From Candidatus Sulfuricurvum sp. RIFRC-1 (GTDB lineage: Bacteria; Campylobacterota; Campylobacteria; Campylobacterales; Sulfurimonadaceae), in NCBI RefSeq assembly GCF_000310245.1, contig NC_020505.1, positions 620,001 through 684,000 on the forward strand: a stretch of DNA of 64,000 nt, written 5' to 3'. Position 1 is the stretch's first letter. Every line of letters begins with the position of its first letter. Shown piece by piece: positions 1 through 9,326 of this stretch. Position numbers and translations under genes: made by a program. The notes under the pieces were generated by a model. It did not search any database. It saw nothing but the letters and a program-made list of their open reading frames with translations, and was not told the DNA's origin.

Positions 1-628
1 TGGCAGGTGGAGCGAGACACTCGAGTGCTGACGTATCTCCGGCATGGGTGATTTTAGCGGCACGTTCATCCCCGGGGATAAAATGGCGTGTTCCGCCAAT
101 CGCTGCTATGGCACTGCTCTCATCGGTATATTCAATACCGGTTTCAAATGCACGGCGTAGTATTTCGGTACGGGAAAGCTGAGGCGTTTGTATTCTTTTT
201 ACGAGATTTCGTTCGATTGTCGTGTTATCGTAGACAACGGTGTCATGAACATCGAGAGCCGGTACAATAGTATCGGCTAAGCCTTTGGCTGCAATGAGAC
301 GGGAAATAAGATCGGGATCAATGCATGCACGGGCAATATCACTTACCATGACATAGGTAGTTTTCACTTCTTTAAGGGCGTTTTTGAGTGATTGCTGACG
401 GGTATTTCCCCCTGCTACTACAGTAAAGTCACATAAAGGGGAGATAAACGGGATTTCAGAGCTATGAGCCGATAAAATAACGGGTACATTGGGGAGAGAT
501 TCTTTGATACGGTTAGTAACATAAAGCCATAGCGGATCATGCCCTATACGGAGCCATTGTTTTTTTACGGGTACTTTAAAACGCTCTGAGTTACCAGCGG
601 CAAGCAAAACAAGGGTAAAATCAGACAA
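1..628 (-). CDS. ispD: IspD domain of 2-C-methyl-D-erythritol 4-phosphate cytidylyltransferase, probably IspDF; partial at the window edge
   Basis: This domain transfers CMP from CTP to methylerythritol 4-phosphate in the non-mevalonate isoprenoid pathway. Reverse translation gives about 209 residues with a CTP-binding loop LLAAGNSERF near residue 8, the lysine-rich KVPVKKQW, a TPQLSRTEI motif and a typical IspD end GDERAAKITHAGD. The frame is still open at base 1, just where an IspD domain normally stops. Campylobacterota usually carry a fused IspDF enzyme, so an IspF domain probably continues outside the window; that part is inference. I place the start at a TTG (bases 628-626) because AGGA lies six bases upstream and no in-frame ATG is available there. 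It is divergent from thiC. Confidence 0.85.
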   Translation of the reverse strand, partial: MSDFTLVLLAAGNSERFKVPVKKQWLRIGHDPLWLYVTNRIKESLPNVPVILSAHSSEIPFISPLCDFTVVAGGNTRQQSLKNALKEVKTTYVMVSDIARACIDPDLISRLIAAKGLADTIVPALDVHDTVVYDNTTIERNLVKRIQTPQLSRTEILRRAFETGIEYTDESSAIAAIGGTRHFIPGDERAAKITHAGDTSALECLAPPA

Positions 629-2223
<1,595 letters not shown>

Positions 2224-2225
2224 TA

Positions 2226-2288
2226 CCGTTCGCCCTGAGCTTGTCGAAGGGTGAGAAATTCATGGTTCGACAAGCTCACCACGAACGG
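2226..2288. repeat. REP-like imperfect palindrome, intact copy
   Basis: The left arm CCGTTCGCCCTGAGCTTGTC (from 2226) and the right arm GACAAGCTCACCACGAACGG (ending 2288) are near-perfect inverted complements around a short AT-rich loop. The element lies between the thiC stop and the mrp ribosome-binding site. A second, expanded copy lies at 5421-5536. Elements with this core occur in the intergenic DNA of many unrelated bacteria (from memory). It could act as a transcription attenuator or mRNA stabiliser, but that is inference. Confidence 0.8.
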
Positions 2289-2312
2289 AAAAATAAATAA
2301 AAAGGAAATAAT

Positions 2313-3482
2313 ATGACAGAAGAAATTGTAAAATCAGCGTTATCCAAAGTTACCTATCCGGGGTTCACAAAAGACATCGTAACCTTCGGATTCGTTAAAG
2401 AGATTAAAATTGAAGGTGCAAATGTCAGCATTAGCGTTGATATCACTTCAAGTGCACCGGAAGTAGCGCATCAGATCACTGTGGAAGCAACCGATGAGCT
2501 TAAACGTGTCGGTGCAGCAGAGATCGTAGTGAACATTACGGCACCGAAAATGCCTAGAGAGAGTTCATCAAAGGGGAAAAATATTGCCCCTCAAGTGAAA
2601 AACTTTATCATGGTAAGTTCGGGTAAAGGGGGAGTCGGTAAATCGACTACATCCGTAAACCTCGCCGTAGCTCTCGCGATGCAAGGGAAAAAAGTAGGTC
2701 TTTTGGATGCCGATATCTATGGACCGAATATCCCGCGTATGATGGGACTTGATGGTCAAAAGCCTGAAGTAGTGGGTAATAAAGTTCTCCCATTAAAAGC
2801 ATACGGTGTCGAAGTGATGTCCATGGGCTCACTCATGGAAGAAGGACAATCGCTTATTTGGCGCGGAGCAATGATCATGAAAGCGATTGAGCAGTTCTTA
2901 CGCGATATTATGTGGTCAGATTTGGATTGTCTCGTTATCGATATGCCTCCGGGTACAGGGGACGCACAACTCACGTTGGCTCAAAGTGTTCCGGTGACTG
3001 TCGGTGTAACGGTTACCACTCCTCAAATGGTCTCTTTGGATGATTCACGCCGAAGTCTCGATATGTTTAAAAAACTTCATATCCCGATCGCGGGTGTTAT
3101 CGAAAATATGAGCGGATTTATCGCTCCTGATACGGGTGTTGAGTACGATATTTTTGGAAAAGGGACATCCAAAGCGATGGCGGATCAGTTTGATACCTGT
3201 ATCCTTGCCGAAATTCCAATCGAGCCGGCTATCCGAACGGGCGGAGATGAAGGAAAACCGGTCACTTACTATGCACCGACTTCGGAAACGGCAAAACGTT
3301 ATATGAAGGCGGCCGAAGATCTTTGGGCAACGATTGAACAAATCAATGCCGATGGCGGTGTCGATAATCAAGCAATTCAACCTAATACCCCTCCGGGTGT
3401 ATCGGCATGTTCTACTGCTGCACCAAAACAAGAGGCTCCTGCGAGTGCAGGAAGCTGCGGCACCGGTTGCGGCTGTCACTAA
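2313..3482 (+). CDS. mrp: Mrp/ApbC family iron-sulfur cluster carrier ATPase
   Basis: Mrp proteins are cytosolic P-loop ATPases that bind and pass on 4Fe-4S clusters. The 389-residue product has an N-terminal MIP18/DUF59-type domain (about residues 5-80) and then a deviant Walker A, GKGGVGKST, at residues 104-112, with DADIYGPNIPRMMG and DMPPGTGDAQL following. The C-terminus is an Ala/Pro-rich tail ending in clustered cysteines (C366, C382, C386, C388) and a final histidine. That tail could be an extra metal or cluster site; this is inference. The ATG is preceded by AAAAGGAAATA. The neighbour ThiC needs an Fe-S cluster, which makes the pairing plausible. Confidence 0.95.
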   Translation: MTEEIVKSALSKVTYPGFTKDIVTFGFVKEIKIEGANVSISVDITSSAPEVAHQITVEATDELKRVGAAEIVVNITAPKMPRESSSKGKNIAPQVKNFIMVSSGKGGVGKSTTSVNLAVALAMQGKKVGLLDADIYGPNIPRMMGLDGQKPEVVGNKVLPLKAYGVEVMSMGSLMEEGQSLIWRGAMIMKAIEQFLRDIMWSDLDCLVIDMPPGTGDAQLTLAQSVPVTVGVTVTTPQMVSLDDSRRSLDMFKKLHIPIAGVIENMSGFIAPDTGVEYDIFGKGTSKAMADQFDTCILAEIPIEPAIRTGGDEGKPVTYYAPTSETAKRYMKAAEDLWATIEQINADGGVDNQAIQPNTPPGVSACSTAAPKQEAPASAGSCGTGCGCH

Positions 3483-3492
3483 CTACTTTCAA

Positions 3493-3515
3493 TTTCCCTC
3501 TTGAATGAGGGGAAA
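3493..3515 (+). terminator. Probable intrinsic terminator after mrp
   Basis: TTTCCCTC (3493-3500) pairs with GAGGGGAAA (3507-3515) around a six-base loop, and a T-rich stretch follows at 3518-3527. It lies ten bases after the mrp stop codon. Confidence 0.6.
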
Positions 3516-3550
3516 ACTTCTCTTTTTTATAACTCTAATCTTTTTTTCTG

Positions 3551-3556
3551 TATAAT
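3551..3556 (+). promoter_or_regulatory. -10 element of the first haem-GGDEF gene
   Basis: A perfect TATAAT stands 30 bases before the ATG of the downstream gene, in AT-rich DNA. No good -35 hexamer is visible, which is usual for the main sigma factor of Campylobacterota. Confidence 0.55.
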
Positions 3557-3586
3557 CGATCTATTTACGCAACGAAGTCAGGAATA

Positions 3587-5383
3587 ATGAAAAAAAAGAG
3601 TACATTTTTTACCCTCTCCCTCTCTATCGTCTCCATAATGATTCTATTTATTGTGATCTTGGTAGCAACTTTTCGCTATATGGGATTGCAGTCGGCCCAG
3701 AGCAGAGCAGCGTTAGCCGGAGCGATTGTTCGCGAGTCATTGACCTCCCATATGATTAGCGGAAGTACCGATTATCAAGAGAAGCTTCTAACACAAATCG
3801 ATGCTTTGGAGGGGATGAAAAGTGCATGGGTAGTACGTTCTGAATCTCTCACTCGTCAATACGGGCAAGGAATCCATCATCAAGAAGCACGTGATGATAT
3901 TGATCATGCCGTATTAAGAGAGGGGAAACCGGTCAATAATGTTTCGGGAACTTTATTCTCCGATACTCTGTATCGCCTTTCTATCCCTTATATTGCGACC
4001 TCAGAACAGGGTAAAATCGACTGTTTAAGTTGCCATGATGCCAAAGTAGGGGATGTCTTAGGGGTCGTATCGATTGAGATGGAGATTAATGACCTGAAAG
4101 TGACCGGTTTGGTCGCGGCCATCATGGCTATTATCGTGTTAATCGCTTTGAGTGTATACCTTCTAAAAACCGTTCGCCGTTTCATTGGATCGTATAAAGA
4201 GACTCTGGATGATATTGCGGTAACGATGGAGAGTGCCGAGGGGGGCAATTATACCTATCGTGTTGAACAGACAGAGAATGCCGATGGATACCATGCCGCG
4301 ATGTGGACCAATTCATTAATGGAAAAGCTGGAAACCACTCTCATTGAGGGGAGTGAGAAGATGGGATCATTAATCCAGTTGGATAAGCCCAATACCGATC
4401 CTCTCTACACTCTGCAAATGGGAATTCATCAACTCTACGAGGTGGAACGTTTCCGAAAAGCGATCGAGAAAGATCAGAATATCGAAGAGGTATACGGACG
4501 GATTATTGCCTTGCTTCGTACCCGTTGGAATTTGAGCGATTTTAATATTTTAGAGGTCAATCCACAGGATAAGTCGACGCATGTCGTCCATTCCGAAAAG
4601 ACACTTCTATGTGACGCTGCTAGCGGATGTCGTGCCGATCGTACGACAGATATTGTGGATTCAACCCAATGCGAAGTAGCATGTCCTAAGATGATCGATC
4701 CGAGTGCTCATTATATCTGTCGAAGTTATCCTATTGTTGATGAGCTTGATATCGTCATTTCATTGGTGAGTTATGATGTTCGCGATATTGCAAAATTTCG
4801 CTTGGCGCTTGAACAATTGGGGAATTATATTAACGCTTCACGCCTTCAAATTATCAATAAAAAGTTACAGAATACGGTTCGTATTGATCCCCTTACCCAG
4901 CTTTATAACCGTGCCTATCTCGAAGAGCTTAGTAAACTGATTAACGCTCAGTCCATTCGTACGATGATTCCCTATGGTATTTTAATGGTCGATATGGACC
5001 ATTTCGATGGAATCAATCACTCGTATGATGCGCAAGTGGGTGATGAGGTGATCAAAGCAATGGCCCGTAATATCCAAGAGACGCTCCAGCAAGGAGATAT
5101 TCTTATCCGTTACGGCGGCGATATATTTGCGGTTGTATTGTACGATTATGAGGGTGATAAGGTTACTGAAGTAGCTGAGGCAATTCATATTTCATTTAAA
5201 AAGAAAATTCGTGTCAATACCTATGCTATTTTGAAAACGGTTAGTATCGGAATTACGCTATTTCCTGCGCAGACGAAAGATATGATAGAGGGGATTGAGT
5301 TTGCGAAACGAGCGTTATTGGAAGCAAAACATAAAGGGGGAAATTGTTCCCTCATTTATGATGCTAAGACAATGTTGATTTAG
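3587..5383 (+). CDS. Membrane sensor with periplasmic CXXCH haem motif and degenerate GGDEF domain
   Basis: The 598-residue protein has TM1 at about residues 9-28, a periplasmic domain, TM2 at about 173-194, a GAF-like middle part and a C-terminal GGDEF domain. CLSCH at residues 146-150 is a c-type haem attachment motif in the periplasmic part. The GGDEF signature is GGDIF (510-514), so the metal-binding and catalytic Glu is replaced by Ile. The upstream block reads INHSYDAQVGD instead of the usual INDxYGHxxGD, and the RxxD inhibitory site is absent. It is therefore probably not a working diguanylate cyclase, and may act as a receptor or partner. Its closest relative in the window is the convergent neighbour at 5566-7401, with the same domain order and a normal active site. 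Confidence 0.88.
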   Translation: MKKKSTFFTLSLSIVSIMILFIVILVATFRYMGLQSAQSRAALAGAIVRESLTSHMISGSTDYQEKLLTQIDALEGMKSAWVVRSESLTRQYGQGIHHQEARDDIDHAVLREGKPVNNVSGTLFSDTLYRLSIPYIATSEQGKIDCLSCHDAKVGDVLGVVSIEMEINDLKVTGLVAAIMAIIVLIALSVYLLKTVRRFIGSYKETLDDIAVTMESAEGGNYTYRVEQTENADGYHAAMWTNSLMEKLETTLIEGSEKMGSLIQLDKPNTDPLYTLQMGIHQLYEVERFRKAIEKDQNIEEVYGRIIALLRTRWNLSDFNILEVNPQDKSTHVVHSEKTLLCDAASGCRADRTTDIVDSTQCEVACPKMIDPSAHYICRSYPIVDELDIVISLVSYDVRDIAKFRLALEQLGNYINASRLQIINKKLQNTVRIDPLTQLYNRAYLEELSKLINAQSIRTMIPYGILMVDMDHFDGINHSYDAQVGDEVIKAMARNIQETLQQGDILIRYGGDIFAVVLYDYEGDKVTEVAEAIHISFKKKIRVNTYAILKTVSIGITLFPAQTKDMIEGIEFAKRALLEAKHKGGNCSLIYDAKTMLI

Positions 5384-5420
5384 TTACTTCTTGAAGAACC
5401 TCGAAGTAAGAGTGGGAGAT

Positions 5421-5536
5421 CGTTCGCCCTGAACTCAAAGAAACATCGCTTCGTGAGCGGTACTCTTGTTTTGTCGTAAGAGTGCGCAAGTTCATGGTTC
5501 GACATGCCCAGAGGGCACGTGAAGCCACCACGAACG
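5421..5536. repeat. Expanded and rearranged copy of the REP-like palindrome
   Basis: The outer ends CGTTCGCCCTGAA (from 5421) and CCACCACGAACG (ending 5536) match the element at 2226-2288, as does the central TTCATGGTTCGACA. Both arms carry extra DNA, including a small TGCCCAGAGGGCA hairpin in the right arm. The element fills the gap between the two convergent haem-GGDEF genes and may separate their transcripts. Confidence 0.65.
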
Positions 5537-5565
5537 AAGTGGTAGGTAAATAAGAAGTCTATAGG

Positions 5566-7401
5566 TTAATACTGCTCTCCACTGTGCATGCTCGCTTCAA
5601 ATTCGATAACGCGGTTACGTCCGGTATGTTTTCCTTCATAGAGGGCCAAGTCGGCATATTTGATGACTTTCCAGATTGAATCAGCCTGTGATGGAAAATG
5701 AGCAATTCCGATACTGAGTGTTTTTTCCACCGTATCGTTGCCGAATTGGAACTTTTTCTCATTAAAACGCATACGGATTTTTTCAGCGACTTGCGTTGCA
5801 CCTTCCGGCGTTGTATTGTACAGAAGGATTAAGAATTCTTCTCCTCCGTAACGGATAGCGAGATCGGCTTTTCGGATACTATCTTGAAGGATTTCGGCAA
5901 GGGTCTTAATAACAATATCTCCTGCATCATGCCCGTAAGTATCATTGATCATTTTAAAATAGTCGATATCAATCATTAAAATAGCGTACGTGATATGTGA
6001 ACGGAGCGCCTGCTCTGAACTTTTGTCAATAAATTCTTCTAAAAAGCGGCGGTTATAGAGGCGTGTGGCACCGTCTCGAAGTGAAGAATCTCGTAATTTA
6101 TCCATAAGTGTTCGGCTCTCTATGACCGCTTTTGCCGCTTCGAAATAGTTTTTGATGCTTGGCAAGGAGAGATTCATCGCTTCAATGGTTGTATGGTCTT
6201 TAGCTGAAAAAGAGAGAATCAACGATAAATCGTCATTGATATTGAACGGAATACACGAATACTCTTTATCGTCGGCACAGTTGGCACAAATATTGGGGAA
6301 ATCGGTTGAATAAACGTCACTTGCAGTGCGGTAAGCACGGCACTCCATCGCATCTTTATCGGCAACCGGAAGGCAAAAACTTTTGTTATCAGTAATATGG
6401 ATCAGTTTACGCTCTTTAGTATTTTTATCCACTTCATAGAGGGCAAAATGGGCAAAATTAAATTTCTCTTTTAGGACGTAAACAAAGCGTTCATAAATAG
6501 CATCTTTGGTACTGTCAAGTTCGATGGTTTTTTTGAATTTATAGACATCGGAGAGCTCTTGAATAATGATTCCAGCGGTACTGAGCGGATCACTGCAGGA
6601 GATGTTTGAACGGGATGCAAAGGTATTAAGATTGTGTTTAATCCCGCCAAAGGTCTCTTCCATTTTTTGAAACAGGGTATTCATCTGCTCTGCAACTTCA
6701 CTTCCGGCATCTTTGAGGGTTGTCGTGAAACGGAAGCTAAAATCTCCGGTACGTGCCCGCTTAATTCCATTTTGGAGATTTTCAAACAGTTTCATATACG
6801 GTTTGAAGTAGTAATTGGTAACCCACAGCGCTATAATAATAAATACGACATTGATGGCAAAAATCTTAGCAATCGTCATAGCACCGGTTTGGCGGATTTC
6901 ATTGATATTGAACTCCATGCTGATGGCACCCAAAACTTCTCCCTCTTTAACATTATGACAGGTAAGACAGTTTGGCGTCCCATATGCTGTTGCAGTGTAG
7001 GGAATGGTTACACGCAAAACCGCGTTGTTGGAATCTTCCCGAATTTCTCGAACGGTGACCCCCTCTTTAAGAACTCTGCGGTCCATAGCATCACGTGGTT
7101 TTTCATTTTGCATCCCCTCGCCATATTGATTGATAACACTTTGAGAACGTACAATCCAAAGAGATTGAACATCTTTGATATTGGCGATATTGCCGAGAAA
7201 AAACTCCCGTTTATCCATAATGCCGTTAACCATGTGTGCTGTTAAACCATCACGAACAATTTCAGCGGTCATTTTGGATTTTTCAATCGCGTTGTTATAG
7301 CCGTAATCACGAAAATTGAGAGCAACATTAGTAATCGTAGCAACAGCGAGCCCGATAAGCATCAAAGCGACGATAAATAATATTTTCCGATTAGCATTCA
7401 T
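5566..7401 (-). CDS. Membrane diguanylate cyclase with periplasmic CXXCH haem-binding domain
   Basis: The 611-residue protein is predicted to make c-di-GMP from two GTP. TM1 spans about residues 6-28, and the periplasmic domain contains CLTCH (145-149), a c-type haem attachment site followed by a VLGAISMEF strand. TM2 (about 176-200) leads to a HAMP-like and GAF-like part and then a GGDEF domain. Its active site is intact: DIDYFKMINDTYGHDAGD, then GGEEF at 519-523, with an RKAD inhibitory site five residues earlier. Cysteines in the GAF-like part (CRAYRT, then ICANC and SC) recur in the convergent paralogue. A role in sensing redox state or a gas through haem is inference. The start is the ATG at 7401, with AAGG eleven bases upstream. 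Confidence 0.92.
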   Translation of the reverse strand: MNANRKILFIVALMLIGLAVATITNVALNFRDYGYNNAIEKSKMTAEIVRDGLTAHMVNGIMDKREFFLGNIANIKDVQSLWIVRSQSVINQYGEGMQNEKPRDAMDRRVLKEGVTVREIREDSNNAVLRVTIPYTATAYGTPNCLTCHNVKEGEVLGAISMEFNINEIRQTGAMTIAKIFAINVVFIIIALWVTNYYFKPYMKLFENLQNGIKRARTGDFSFRFTTTLKDAGSEVAEQMNTLFQKMEETFGGIKHNLNTFASRSNISCSDPLSTAGIIIQELSDVYKFKKTIELDSTKDAIYERFVYVLKEKFNFAHFALYEVDKNTKERKLIHITDNKSFCLPVADKDAMECRAYRTASDVYSTDFPNICANCADDKEYSCIPFNINDDLSLILSFSAKDHTTIEAMNLSLPSIKNYFEAAKAVIESRTLMDKLRDSSLRDGATRLYNRRFLEEFIDKSSEQALRSHITYAILMIDIDYFKMINDTYGHDAGDIVIKTLAEILQDSIRKADLAIRYGGEEFLILLYNTTPEGATQVAEKIRMRFNEKKFQFGNDTVEKTLSIGIAHFPSQADSIWKVIKYADLALYEGKHTGRNRVIEFEASMHSGEQY

Positions 7402-7508
7402 ATTTCATTGCCTTATACGTTGAATTGACGGAATAGAATATTTATAAACTACTGACAATATCTAAATAATTTTTAAAGTTAGATGAAAGTAGAGTTAGGC
7501 GGTACGGT

Positions 7509-9323
7509 TTATTCGACCGTAACACTTTTTGCAAGGTTGCGAGGCATATCAACGTCATTGCCCAAACGGATAGCGATTTCCATCGAGAGGAGTTGTAAAA
7601 CAACCATCATTTCGAAAAACTCGAGCATATAATCCCCGGTATGTTTTGTACGAATATGGTCATCCGCTTTGTCAAAATCGAGAGGACTGATAGAACAAAT
7701 CGTTGAGTCGCGTGCGCTTAGCTCTTCGATATTACTTTTGGTTTTATCATAAAGCTTATGTTCCGGGAGTAGGGCTATGGTAAAGAGTTCCGGGTCAGCG
7801 AGGGCAATCGGACCATGTTTCATCTCTCCACTTGGGTATCCTTCAGCGTGCAGATAGCTGATCTCTTTGAGTTTTAAAGCACCCTCCAGAGCAAGAGGGA
7901 AAAAGACATCTCGTCCAATAAAGAAGAAACCGTGCCCATGGAGATAGCGTTTACTGAGGCGGCGCAATTGTTCGTGCAGTGCGTTATCAACGGCAACTGT
8001 TACAGGGAGTGTGCGGAGTAAGCCGATTTGACGCTGAATTTCAGAGCTTTCGAGTGTTTTACGATTGCTTGCGAGATAGAGACTGAGCATCCACAATACA
8101 CATACTTGGGTAGCGAATGCTTTAGTCGAGGCCACCCCTTTTTCAATTCCTGCACGGGTAAGGATGGACGCATCGGCAAGGCGTACCATCGAGGAGTTGT
8201 CGACATTACAGATAACCATGGTTTTGAGACCGAACTTTTTAGCCATTTTAAGGCTCTCTAACGTATCGGCAGTCTCACCGCTTTGGCTGATAACGACGAA
8301 AAGGGTGTCAGGGGTGAGGAAAGGTTCGCGGTAGCGAAATTCACTGGCGAATTCGACAGAAGTTTTGATTTTTGCGTGGCGTTCAAAGAGATAACTTGCG
8401 ACCAATGCAGCATGATAGCTGGTCCCGCAAGCACAAAATTTGATTTCATTTATCCCCTCAAACAGAGTGTTTTCTAATTCTTCAAAATAGACATTTTCAT
8501 CACGTAATCGCCCCAATAAGGTATCGGCCAAAACCGTACTTTGCTCATAAATCTCTTTTTCCATAAAAAATCGGAATCCCTCTTTTTGAGCGGAGAGTTT
8601 GTTTTCGGAGAGAGGGGTAAATCGCAAAATAACGGGGTTATTGTTCTCATCATATAAAGCCACTGTATCGGCGGATGCATAGCCATAATGGCCGTCTTCG
8701 AGATAGATGACTTCGTGACATTTACCAATCAAGGCCGCGTCCGATGAACCGAAAAGCGTTTCACCCTCGTGATTGCGTCCGATGATCATAGGAGAACCGT
8801 GTTTTGCGAAGAAAATTGTTCTCTCTGCATCTGCATTGACGAGCAAGATTGCGTATGCACCGCGAAGTTGAGCGAGAGTTTGTTGAAATGCTTCAAAAGG
8901 AGAAACTGCGGTTTTGAGTTGATGCTCGAAAAGATGGACGATCACTTCGGTATCGGTTTGACTTAAAAACTGAACCCCATGAGCGGTAAGCATTGTTTTG
9001 AGTTCTTGATAGTTTTCGATAATACCGTTATGAACGACGTAAGAATTTTGTCCCAGATGCGGGTGGGCATTAAGTTCCGTCGGTTTACCGTGCGTTGCCC
9101 AGCGGGTGTGTCCGATACCGACAGAGAATCCGGTACTTTCAAAATTTTGAGCTTTTTCTTCAAGGTTGATGAGTTTTCCAACCGCTTTAAATAGGGAAAA
9201 GCTTCCTTCCTGCAGTACGGCGATTCCCGCAGAGTCGTAGCCGCGATATTCGAGCTCTCGAAGTCCGTCGATCAATATCTTTTTAACCGGTTTAACTCCG
9301 ATATATCCGACGATACCGCACAT
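7509..9323 (-). CDS. glmS: Glutamine-fructose-6-phosphate aminotransferase (isomerising)
   Basis: GlmS makes glucosamine 6-phosphate from fructose 6-phosphate and glutamine, the first step towards UDP-GlcNAc for peptidoglycan and LPS. The 604-residue protein starts MCGIVGYIG, so Cys2 becomes the N-terminal nucleophile of the glutaminase domain. GHTRWATHG and two SIS sugar-isomerase domains follow (VVISQSGETADT in the first, ALEGALKLKEISY in the second), and the C-terminus is PRNLAKSVTVE. The gene lies three bases after glnD on the same strand, so the two are probably co-transcribed. I saw no glmS-ribozyme-like leader. Confidence 0.97.
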   Translation of the reverse strand: MCGIVGYIGVKPVKKILIDGLRELEYRGYDSAGIAVLQEGSFSLFKAVGKLINLEEKAQNFESTGFSVGIGHTRWATHGKPTELNAHPHLGQNSYVVHNGIIENYQELKTMLTAHGVQFLSQTDTEVIVHLFEHQLKTAVSPFEAFQQTLAQLRGAYAILLVNADAERTIFFAKHGSPMIIGRNHEGETLFGSSDAALIGKCHEVIYLEDGHYGYASADTVALYDENNNPVILRFTPLSENKLSAQKEGFRFFMEKEIYEQSTVLADTLLGRLRDENVYFEELENTLFEGINEIKFCACGTSYHAALVASYLFERHAKIKTSVEFASEFRYREPFLTPDTLFVVISQSGETADTLESLKMAKKFGLKTMVICNVDNSSMVRLADASILTRAGIEKGVASTKAFATQVCVLWMLSLYLASNRKTLESSEIQRQIGLLRTLPVTVAVDNALHEQLRRLSKRYLHGHGFFFIGRDVFFPLALEGALKLKEISYLHAEGYPSGEMKHGPIALADPELFTIALLPEHKLYDKTKSNIEELSARDSTICSISPLDFDKADDHIRTKHTGDYMLEFFEMMVVLQLLSMEIAIRLGNDVDMPRNLAKSVTVE

Positions 9324-9326
9324 ATG

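Noticed and set aside
6634-7245. 203-residue ORF on the plus strand
   Set aside because: It is the complement of the haem-GGDEF gene, has no family motifs and no ribosome-binding site.
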